From contig NZ_OY726397.1 in NCBI RefSeq assembly GCF_963378095.1, positions 558,001 through 622,000 of the forward strand: 64,000 nt of DNA, in the 5' to 3' direction. Of this stretch, positions 43,755 to 51,055 are shown piece by piece. A program made the position numbers and the translations under genes. The notes under the pieces are model-generated. The model saw nothing but the letters and a program-made list of their open reading frames with translations. It was not told the origin of the DNA and made no database searches. The DNA is from Mycolicibacterium sp. MU0053. GTDB lineage: Bacteria > Actinomycetota > Actinomycetes > Mycobacteriales > Mycobacteriaceae. Numbering within the stretch: the first letter of the stretch is position 1; every line of letters begins with the position of its first letter.

Positions 43755-44147
43755 GGGTTCTCCTGAAGGGTTCGCGGCTGAACAAGCCTGTGACTCGCGT
43801 GAACGTTAGCTGAGCGTTACCTGAGACACAAGAGGTATGCCTACCCTAAATAGATCGGTCGGGGGAGCCCCCACTTTCCGCCGGAACTAATTTATGATGC
43901 GCCGCCTCGCGCCGGCAGCGCGCGAAACCGGTGCCCGCGCCAAGGCGGTCGTTCGCGGCGTGCGAAAAGCGCCTTATCGAGGCGGAAACCGGTCCCTTGA
44001 TTTGGCCGAAAAGCCTAGGCTGAACTGCAAATCCAGCAATGCCCCCGCGTGCCGCCGGAGCGGTTGCGGAACGCGCTACCGATAGGTATACAGTAAGAGC
44101 TACACAACCGCCGGTTCCTGCCCCGATGATCGAGGAGGCCCCTCTCG
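43755..44147. promoter_or_regulatory. 393-bp divergent intergenic region
   Basis: No gene is seen. It holds a tandem repeat GTTAGCTGAGC/GTTACCTGAGA (43805-43826), an IdeR-like box (43831-43849), a GGGGGAGCCCCC palindrome near 43861, and, close to the crotonase side, CAGTAAGAGCTAC (44091-44103). The ribosome site GAGGAGG (44132-44138) serves the gene starting at 44148. Confidence 0.5.
43831..43849 (-). promoter_or_regulatory. Candidate IdeR (iron) box
   Basis: Read on the minus strand the 19 bases are TTAGGGTAGGCATACCTCT, matching the known IdeR consensus TWAGGTWAGSCTWACCTWA at 15 of 19 positions including both GG/CC cores. It lies 77 bp upstream of the exported-protein start. Confidence 0.45.
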
Positions 44148-45032
44148 ATGAGCGTCGCCGATGGCGTTTCTGCTAGCGAAGCGCTCGAGCAATCGACAGC
44201 CGAACCGGCATCCCCGCCCGCCGTCTTGTACGAGGTGCGCGACTCCGGCGTGGCCGTGCTGACTTTCAACCGGCCCGAGCGGATGAACGCCTGGGGCGGC
44301 GCGTTGGCCGCCGGCTTCTACTCCTATATCGAGCGGGCCGAGGCCGATCCCCGGGTGCGGGTCATCGTGATGACGGGGACGGGCCGCGCGTTCTGCGCCG
44401 GCGCGGACATGGGCGGGTTGGACACCATCTCCGCGACCACCGTCGACTCCGCCAGCAAGACCGACGTCAGCGCATTGGTGGCGGGCAAGCATCCGTACTT
44501 TCTGACGCAGGTGTCGAAGCCCGTCATCGCCGCGATCAACGGGGCGGTCGCCGGGATGGGACTGTCGCAGGCGCTGATGGCCGATGTGCGGTTCGCCGCC
44601 GCGGGCGCCAAGTTCACGACGTCGTTCGCGCGTCGTGGACTGATCGCCGAGTACGGCATCTCCTGGATCCTGCCGCGGTTGGTCGGTTGGGGAACGGCGG
44701 TCGATCTGTTGATCAGCGGCCGCACCTTCCTCGCCGAGGAGGCCGCCGACCTGGGTCTGGTCAAGGAAGTGGTCGCCGCCGAGCAGCTCATGGAGCGGGC
44801 GTTGGCCTACGCCGAGGACATCGCCGCCAACTGCGCACCCAGCTCGATTGCGGTCATGAAGCGGCAGCTGTATGCCGATGCGGGGCTGCCGATGGTCGAA
44901 ACCAGCGACAAGGCCGAGAAGCTCATGCACGAATCGATGACGCGGCCCGACTTCCTGGAGGGCATCACCGCATTCTTCGAGAAGCGATCTCCCAATTTTC
45001 CGCCGCTGAGCGCGCAAAGCACCAAGGATTGA
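44148..45032 (+). CDS. Crotonase-fold protein (enoyl-CoA hydratase/isomerase family)
   Basis: 294 residues, with an N-terminal extension of about 25. Motifs are VAVLTFNRPERMNAWGG, GRAFCAGADMGGLDTIS and AINGAVAGMGLSQALMAD. The hydratase Glu positions are Ser and Phe, but an acid is present in GLIAEYGISWILPR, the position used by delta3-delta2-enoyl-CoA isomerases. An isomerase or other role is therefore more likely than hydration. It is the first gene of a six-gene operon with two amidohydrolases, a ligase and a FadE pair. Confidence 0.85.
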   Translation: MSVADGVSASEALEQSTAEPASPPAVLYEVRDSGVAVLTFNRPERMNAWGGALAAGFYSYIERAEADPRVRVIVMTGTGRAFCAGADMGGLDTISATTVDSASKTDVSALVAGKHPYFLTQVSKPVIAAINGAVAGMGLSQALMADVRFAAAGAKFTTSFARRGLIAEYGISWILPRLVGWGTAVDLLISGRTFLAEEAADLGLVKEVVAAEQLMERALAYAEDIAANCAPSSIAVMKRQLYADAGLPMVETSDKAEKLMHESMTRPDFLEGITAFFEKRSPNFPPLSAQSTKD

Positions 45033-45056
45033 GAAGGACTGAGAGGACATCCCGAG

Positions 45057-46292
45057 ATGACCACACTGGAGCAACCCAAGCCCGCCAAGCTCGATTACGC
45101 GGCGATCGACGTCGACAACCATTACTACGAAACCGTCGACGCCTTTACTCGCCACCTGCCCAAGGAGTTCCGCAGCCGCGGAGTGCAGATGGTGCAAGAC
45201 GGCAAGCGCACGTTGGCGGTCTTCGGTGGCGTGGTCAATCACTTCATTCCGAACCCCACCTTCGATCCGATCATTGAACCGGGCTGCCTGGATCTGCTGT
45301 TCCGCGGTGAGATTCCCGAGGGCGTGGACCCCGCGTCGCTGATGAAGGTGGACCGCCTCGCCGATCACCCCGAATACCAGAACCGGGATGCGCGGGTGAA
45401 GATCCTGGATCAGCAGAACCTCGAAACCGTGTTCATGCTGCCAACTTTCGCGTGCGGCGTGGAAGAGGGGCTCAAGCACGACATTGACGCGACGATGGCC
45501 TCGGTGCATGCCTTCAACCTGTGGCTGGACGAGGACTGGGGTTTCGATCGTCCCGATCACCGGATCCTGTCGGCGCCGATCATCTCCCTGGCGGACCCGG
45601 CCAAGGCCGTCGAGGAGGTCGAGTTCGTACTGAGCCGCGGCGCCAAGATCGTCTGCGTGCGACCGGCTCCGGTGCCCGGCGTGGCCAGGCCACGGTCGCT
45701 CGGCGACCCGGCGCACGACCCGGTGTGGGCGCGGCTGGCCGAAGCCGGCGTCCCGGTCGTCTTCCACCTGTCGGACTCCGGATACATGGCGATCCCCGCG
45801 CTGTGGGGTGGCAGCGGCGTGTTCAAGGGGTTCGGCAAGCGTGATCCGCTCGACATGGTGATCATGGACGATCGCCCCATCCACGACACCATCGCGTCGA
45901 TGATCGTGCACCAGGTGTTCACCCGGCATCCCAAGCTCAAGGTGGTGAGCATCGAGAACGGTTCGTACTTCGTCTACCGGTTGATCAAGCGACTCAAGAA
46001 ATCTGCCAACAACGCGCCGTACCACTACAAGGAAGATCCGGTGGAGCAGTTGCGCAACCACGTCTGGATTGCGCCGTACTACGAGGACGATGTGAAGTTG
46101 TTGGCCGATACGATCGGCGTCGACAAGGTCCTGTTCGGCTCGGACTGGCCGCACGGCGAAGGGTTGGCGGATCCGACGTCGTTCACCGCCGACATCCCAC
46201 AGTTCCCGGAGTTCAGCGCCGAGGACACCCGAATGGTGATGCGCGACAACGCTCTTGCCCTGCTGAGTACCAACAGGCCGCTGTCGGCCTGA
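45057..46292 (+). CDS. Amidohydrolase-2 family metal-dependent hydrolase/decarboxylase
   Basis: 411 residues, TIM-barrel amidohydrolase of the ACMSD-like branch. The first metal motif is changed to AIDVDNHYYE (D-x-D-x-H rather than D-x-H-x-H). A later His is in PVVFHLSDSG and the conserved Asp is in VLFGSDWPHGEGL near residue 364. This branch includes decarboxylases and lactone or ring hydrolases. A second, shorter amidohydrolase lies two genes on. The start ATG is at 45057, 24 bp after the crotonase stop, with GAGAGGA upstream. Confidence 0.85.
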   Translation: MTTLEQPKPAKLDYAAIDVDNHYYETVDAFTRHLPKEFRSRGVQMVQDGKRTLAVFGGVVNHFIPNPTFDPIIEPGCLDLLFRGEIPEGVDPASLMKVDRLADHPEYQNRDARVKILDQQNLETVFMLPTFACGVEEGLKHDIDATMASVHAFNLWLDEDWGFDRPDHRILSAPIISLADPAKAVEEVEFVLSRGAKIVCVRPAPVPGVARPRSLGDPAHDPVWARLAEAGVPVVFHLSDSGYMAIPALWGGSGVFKGFGKRDPLDMVIMDDRPIHDTIASMIVHQVFTRHPKLKVVSIENGSYFVYRLIKRLKKSANNAPYHYKEDPVEQLRNHVWIAPYYEDDVKLLADTIGVDKVLFGSDWPHGEGLADPTSFTADIPQFPEFSAEDTRMVMRDNALALLSTNRPLSA

Positions 46293-46314
46293 CCGCAGAA
46301 GCCACCACGCCAAC

Positions 46315-47943
46315 ATGACGCAATGGACACTGGGTGCCGTACTCGATGCGATCGCCGAGGCGGTGCCGGAGCGCACCATGACGGTCTGCGGACAGCGGCG
46401 CAGCACATTCGCCGAAACCGCCGAACGCACCCGCAGGCTGGCCAGCTTCCTGGCCGACCAGGGTTTCGGCACACACCGCGAGCGCGACGAGCTGTCCAAC
46501 TGGGAGTGCGGGCAAGACCGGGTGGCCCTGCTCATGTACAACGACCTGTACCCGGACATGGTGCTGGCCTGCTTGAAGGCGCGGGTGGTACCGGTCAATG
46601 TCAATTACAATTACACCCCGCGCGAGGTCGCCGAACTCTTCGCGTACCTCACCCCACGCGGTGTCATCTACCACCGTTCGCTCGGCGCTAAGTTCGCCGA
46701 GATTCTTCCTGGCGCAGCCGAGTTGATGATCTCGGTGGACGACGGCAGTGCCGCCGCCGAGTTGCCCGGTGCGGTCACGCTCGACGAGGCGCTGGCCGCG
46801 GGCCGCGCCGCCGCCGTCATCACGGGATCCCCGGACGATCTGATCATGGTGTGCACGGGCGGCACGACGGGCCGGCCCAAGGGGGTGTTGTGGCGCCAGG
46901 GCGACATGTACGTCGCCTCCATGAACGGTGCCGATCATGACGCGGTCAGTGAAATCCAGGACAAGGTCCAGCATCTGGGTGCGCCGTGGTTCGCGGTCTC
47001 GCCACTGATGCACGCCGCCGGGCTGTGGACCGCGTTCTCGGCGGTACTCAGCGGGCAGACCGTGGTGCTGCACGACACCTCGAAGAAGTTCGACCCGCGC
47101 GCCGTACTCGAGACCGCCGAGCGGGAAAGGGTCGGGTTGATGACCATGGTCGGCGACGCGTACGCCGGACCGATCGTCGCCGAACTGGACCGGCGTAGCT
47201 ACGATCTCGGATCGCTGTTCGCGATCGGCACCGGCGGGGCCGGCACCAATCTGAAGAACCAGCAGGGCCTGCTCGAACATCTGTCGAACGTCACGCTGAT
47301 CAACGGCTACGGGTCCTCGGAGACCGGAAACATGGGCTTCGGCCACAATCAACGCGGCAACCACACCGAGACCTTCACCTTCCGCGACGGCGGACTGGTG
47401 CTTTCGGAGGATTACCAGAGGTTCCTCGAACCCGGCGACCCGCAGATCGGCTGGGTCGCGCGCACCGGTCGGATTCCGTTGGGCTACTTCGACGATGCGG
47501 ATGCGACCGCGAAGACCTTCCCGGAGGTCGACGGCACCCGGGTGGTGATATCCGGAGACCGCGCGGCGATCGAACCCGACGGCACGCTGCGGCTCTACGG
47601 TCGCGACTCGTTGGTGGTCAACACCGGCGGCGAGAAGGTGTTCGTCGAGGAGGTCGAGGAGATCCTTCGCGCGCACGGCGACGTCGCCGACGCGCTGGTC
47701 ATCGGGCGGCCCAGCGAACGCTGGGGTGAGGAGGTGGTCGCCCTGGTGGCATTGCGCGACGGTGCGGACACCGGAACGGACGCGCTACGCGACTGCTGTG
47801 CGGCGGCACTGGCCCGGTTCAAGGTGCCCAAGGAGTTCCGGTTCGTCGATCAGGTGCGGCGGCTGGGCAACGGCAAGGCCGACTATCGATGGGCCAAAGA
47901 ACAGGCGCTGCAATCGGTACCGGCTCTACAAGGCGAGGGATGA
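46315..47943 (+). CDS. Acyl-CoA synthetase (FadD17/FadD19-like)
   Basis: 542 residues. The P-loop is MVCTGGTTGRPKGVLWRQGD; the LWRQ ending is typical of the FadD19/FadD17 branch that activates steroid side-chain acids. Other motifs are INGYGSSETGNMGFGHN, a hinge region with VISGDRAAIEPDGTLRLYGR, and GGEKVFVEEVEEIL; the C-terminal Lys lies in RLGNGKADYRWA. It would form the CoA thioester on which the crotonase and FadE pair act. The ATG is at 46315. A relative with the same signature is at 56703-58355. Confidence 0.88.
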   Translation: MTQWTLGAVLDAIAEAVPERTMTVCGQRRSTFAETAERTRRLASFLADQGFGTHRERDELSNWECGQDRVALLMYNDLYPDMVLACLKARVVPVNVNYNYTPREVAELFAYLTPRGVIYHRSLGAKFAEILPGAAELMISVDDGSAAAELPGAVTLDEALAAGRAAAVITGSPDDLIMVCTGGTTGRPKGVLWRQGDMYVASMNGADHDAVSEIQDKVQHLGAPWFAVSPLMHAAGLWTAFSAVLSGQTVVLHDTSKKFDPRAVLETAERERVGLMTMVGDAYAGPIVAELDRRSYDLGSLFAIGTGGAGTNLKNQQGLLEHLSNVTLINGYGSSETGNMGFGHNQRGNHTETFTFRDGGLVLSEDYQRFLEPGDPQIGWVARTGRIPLGYFDDADATAKTFPEVDGTRVVISGDRAAIEPDGTLRLYGRDSLVVNTGGEKVFVEEVEEILRAHGDVADALVIGRPSERWGEEVVALVALRDGADTGTDALRDCCAAALARFKVPKEFRFVDQVRRLGNGKADYRWAKEQALQSVPALQGEG

Positions 47944-47944
47944 G

Positions 47945-48793
47945 ATGACGCAGAGTGAGCCCGTGGGCCGGGCCATCGACTGTCTGGTCAACGTGCACTT
48001 CGGGGAAACCGAGGTGCAACCGAAGTTCATGACCAAGGTTCGCGACGACTACTTCAAGGGCCCCAAGTCCATGTTCGACCCGGTCGACCTCGCCGAGCTG
48101 ATCGACGAGATGGACGCCCACGGTGTGGTCAAGGCGATCCTGATGGACAACCTGACCAAGCCGTCGGTGACCGCCCGCAAGTTCGTCGAGGCCAGGCCGG
48201 ACCGGTTCGCCCTGGCGATGGGCGGGGTGAATCTGCTGCGCCCGGTGGCCTCGCTGCGTGAACTGAGCGCGGTGGCCGCCGATCTGCCCGTCGCGTATGC
48301 GGTTGTCGGGCCCAGTTTCTGGGGCGACGGGATGTATCCGCCCAGCGACGCGGTGTACTACCCGCTGTATGCCAAGTGTGCCGAGATCGGGCTGCCGCTG
48401 TGCGTCAACACCGGACTGCCCGGACCGCCGATCCCCGGCGAGGTGCAGAACCCGATCCATCTGGATCGGGTGTGTGTGCGGTTCCCGGAGCTGAAGCTGT
48501 GCATGATCCACGGTGCGGATCCTTGGTGGGACATCGCGATTCGAATGCTGATCAAGTACGAGAACCTGCGGCTGATGACCTCGGCCTGGTCGCCCAAGCG
48601 GCTGCCCGAATCGCTGCTGCACTACATGCGGACCCGGGGCAGCGGCAAGGTCATCTTCGCCTCCGACTGGCCGGTGCTGCGCCAACACCGCGTCGTCCCC
48701 GAGGCCAGGGCGCTCGACCTGCCGCCCGAGGTGCTGGACAACTACCTCTTCAACAACGCCGAGCAGTTCTTCTTCGAGAGCCAGGAGCAGTAA
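47945..48793 (+). CDS. Amidohydrolase-2 family protein (shorter paralogue)
   Basis: 282 residues. The N-terminal motif is AIDCLVNVHFGE (D-x3-N-x-H). His is present in LCMIHGADPWWD and Asp in VIFASDWPVLRQH, so part of the metal site remains. It is about 130 residues shorter than the amidohydrolase at 45057 and differs in sequence, so the two may act in sequence or as different subunits. The ATG at 47945 begins 1 bp after the FadD stop. A hydrolytic or decarboxylating step on a CoA-linked ring or keto acid is an inference. Confidence 0.82.
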   Translation: MTQSEPVGRAIDCLVNVHFGETEVQPKFMTKVRDDYFKGPKSMFDPVDLAELIDEMDAHGVVKAILMDNLTKPSVTARKFVEARPDRFALAMGGVNLLRPVASLRELSAVAADLPVAYAVVGPSFWGDGMYPPSDAVYYPLYAKCAEIGLPLCVNTGLPGPPIPGEVQNPIHLDRVCVRFPELKLCMIHGADPWWDIAIRMLIKYENLRLMTSAWSPKRLPESLLHYMRTRGSGKVIFASDWPVLRQHRVVPEARALDLPPEVLDNYLFNNAEQFFFESQEQ

Positions 48794-48797
48794 TCGC

Positions 48798-49850
48798 ATG
48801 GATCGCTACGAGTTGCGCCGGCTGGATTACAGCCTGAGCGAGGACCACAAGGACCTGCAGGCGGCCTATCGGCAGTTCTTCGAAACCCACAGCACGATCG
48901 AAGTCGTCCGGGCCGCAGAGGAAACCGGATTCGACAAGAGCCTCTGGGAACGGATGTGCGCGATGGGCGCGACCACCATGGCGCTCGGTGAATCCGTCGG
49001 CGGCGACGGTGCCACGTTGGTGGACCTCAGCCTGGTGGCCGAGGAACTGGGCCGGTCGGTGGCGCCGGTGCCCTGGATCGATCACGTGTGCGCGGCCCGC
49101 CTGTGGGAACGCCTCGGCGGGGGTGCCGACGACATCGGCGACGCCGTCGCGGGCACCCAGTTGCTGGGCTTCGACGCGCAGGGTTCGGACGCCCCGGGGC
49201 GCCGCCTGATCGCCGCCGGCGCGGTGGCCGACCGGATCCTCGTGCGCGACGGCGACGAGGTCGTGTTGCTCGATTTCGACGCCCGGCCCGACCGGGTCGA
49301 CAACCTCGGCCGGCTGCCGATGGCCTGGGTCGATCCGGCCGCGGCCGAGCGGCGTACGGTGCTCGGCTCGGGTTCCGTCGCGGTGGCCGAATACCAACGG
49401 GCGCTGGATGAATGGCGGGTGCTCACCGCCGCTGCACTGGCCGGCCTGGTGGAGCAGGCGATGGACATCGCGGTCGAGTTCGCGAAGAACCGCTACACCC
49501 TCGGCGTGCCGATCTCGACGTTGCAGGCGATCTCGCATCCGCTGGCCAACATGGCCATCACGGTGCAGGGCGGCCGCAACCTGGCGCGGCGCGCGGCCTG
49601 GTTCCTGGACAACGAGCCCGACGAACGCCGCGAGCTACCCGGCTGCGCCTTCGTCTTCATGGCCGAGGAGGCGCCGAAGGCCGCCACGATGGCGGTCCAC
49701 ATCCAGGGCGGTCTCGGGGTGTCGGTCGAGGCGGCCGCCACCGCGTATCTGGTGCGCGCGCGAGGATGGGCGCTCTCCGGTGGCGATCCCGGTGCGGCCG
49801 CCAAGCAGGTGGCGCAGATTGTCGCCGACCGAGAAGCCGCTTCGGCGTAA
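48798..49850 (+). CDS. Acyl-CoA dehydrogenase, short subunit of a FadE pair
   Basis: 350 residues, shorter than typical FadE. Helical N- and C-terminal domains are present (LSEDHKDLQAAYRQFFETH; FAKNRYTLGVPISTLQAISH; VHIQGGLGVSVEAAAT), but the middle domain is reduced and the catalytic Glu segment is missing. In mycobacterial steroid side-chain breakdown such short proteins combine with a full-length partner into alpha2beta2 dehydrogenases; the next gene is a suitable partner, 14 bp away. The start ATG is at 48798. Confidence 0.85.
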   Translation: MDRYELRRLDYSLSEDHKDLQAAYRQFFETHSTIEVVRAAEETGFDKSLWERMCAMGATTMALGESVGGDGATLVDLSLVAEELGRSVAPVPWIDHVCAARLWERLGGGADDIGDAVAGTQLLGFDAQGSDAPGRRLIAAGAVADRILVRDGDEVVLLDFDARPDRVDNLGRLPMAWVDPAAAERRTVLGSGSVAVAEYQRALDEWRVLTAAALAGLVEQAMDIAVEFAKNRYTLGVPISTLQAISHPLANMAITVQGGRNLARRAAWFLDNEPDERRELPGCAFVFMAEEAPKAATMAVHIQGGLGVSVEAAATAYLVRARGWALSGGDPGAAAKQVAQIVADREAASA

Positions 49851-49864
49851 CAGGAGACATCACA

Positions 49865-51055
49865 ATGGATTTCAGTACCGTCGAACTCAGCGACGCAGAT
49901 CGGGCATTTCGCGACGAGGTGCGGGAGTTCTTGGCCACCCACGTCACCGACGAAGTACGACGTCGCGACCGCGAAACCGGCGACAACTTCGACGAGGGGG
50001 TCCATCTCGCGATCGGTGCCGCGGGCTACCTGGAGCAGGAATGGCGACCCGAGGAGGAGGGCGGCTTCAGCCGGGTCCGCCGCCGCATCTGGCAGCTGGA
50101 GAAGCGTCGCGCGCATGTGCCGTGGGTGACCTGGGGGACCACGTCGCTGGTGGCCCGCGCGCTGCAGGCCTCCGGCAAGCCGGAGTTGGTCGAAGAGGTG
50201 CTGCCCCAGGTGTTCAGCGGTCACGTCCGGATGTGCCTGGGCTACACCGAACCCGAGGGCGGCTCGGACATCGCCACGTGCAAGACCCGGGCGGTTCGGG
50301 ACGGCAACCAGTGGATCATCAATGGTGCCAAGATGTTCACCACCGGTGCGCACAACTGCCAGTACGTCTTCCTGATCACCAACACCGATCCGGAGGCGCC
50401 GAAGCACAAGAGCCTGAGCATGTTCCTGGTGCCGCTGGATCTACCGGGCATCGAGATCCAGGGCATCCGCACGGTCGACGGTGACCGCACCAACATCGTC
50501 TACTACAGCGACGTCCGGGTTGATGACAAGTATCTGCTCGGCGAGGCCAACGGGGGATGGGCGGTGCTGCGCGGTCCGCTGGACGCCGAGCACGGCGCGG
50601 TGCCGTCGACCCCGGATGGCTTGGACGATGTCGCGATCATGGCGCATCAGGCCGGCTTCATGTCCGCGGCCCTGGACGCCGTCGCGGCCGCCACCACCCG
50701 ACCCGACGCCGGCGGCCGGCGTCGGATCGAGGACGGCGCGGTGGCGTATCGGTTGGGCCGCAGCGCGGCACGGCTGGAAGCGGCGTTGTCGACCCCGAGC
50801 ATCTTCGGGCGGGTGGCGCAGGCACAGACCATGCGGGACATCGGCCCCGATCTGATGGATTTGGCCGGGCCGGCGTCGGTGTTGCCGATCGATACCGACG
50901 GCACCGTCGACGACGGCAAGTCGGAGTACCTGTACCGGTTTGCGCCGCTGGCCGGGATCTATGGTGGTTCGCTCGAGGTGTTCCGCAACATGATCGCCCA
51001 GCATGTGCTGGGCCTCGGCAAGCCGAACTACTCGTCGGTCAAGAAGGCGTCGTAG
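49865..51055 (+). CDS. Acyl-CoA dehydrogenase, long subunit of a FadE pair
   Basis: 396 residues. Flavin motifs are CLGYTEPEGGSDIATCKTRA and QWIINGAKMFTTGAHN. The C-terminal part has APLAGIYGGSLEVFRNMIAQ, the pattern found in the larger subunit of heteromeric FadE enzymes. AGGAG lies 9 bp before the ATG at 49865. It closes the operon; its last 28 bp overlap the end of the convergent desaturase-reductase gene. A heteromer with the preceding protein is inferred from size and order. Confidence 0.88.
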   Translation: MDFSTVELSDADRAFRDEVREFLATHVTDEVRRRDRETGDNFDEGVHLAIGAAGYLEQEWRPEEEGGFSRVRRRIWQLEKRRAHVPWVTWGTTSLVARALQASGKPELVEEVLPQVFSGHVRMCLGYTEPEGGSDIATCKTRAVRDGNQWIINGAKMFTTGAHNCQYVFLITNTDPEAPKHKSLSMFLVPLDLPGIEIQGIRTVDGDRTNIVYYSDVRVDDKYLLGEANGGWAVLRGPLDAEHGAVPSTPDGLDDVAIMAHQAGFMSAALDAVAAATTRPDAGGRRRIEDGAVAYRLGRSAARLEAALSTPSIFGRVAQAQTMRDIGPDLMDLAGPASVLPIDTDGTVDDGKSEYLYRFAPLAGIYGGSLEVFRNMIAQHVLGLGKPNYSSVKKAS

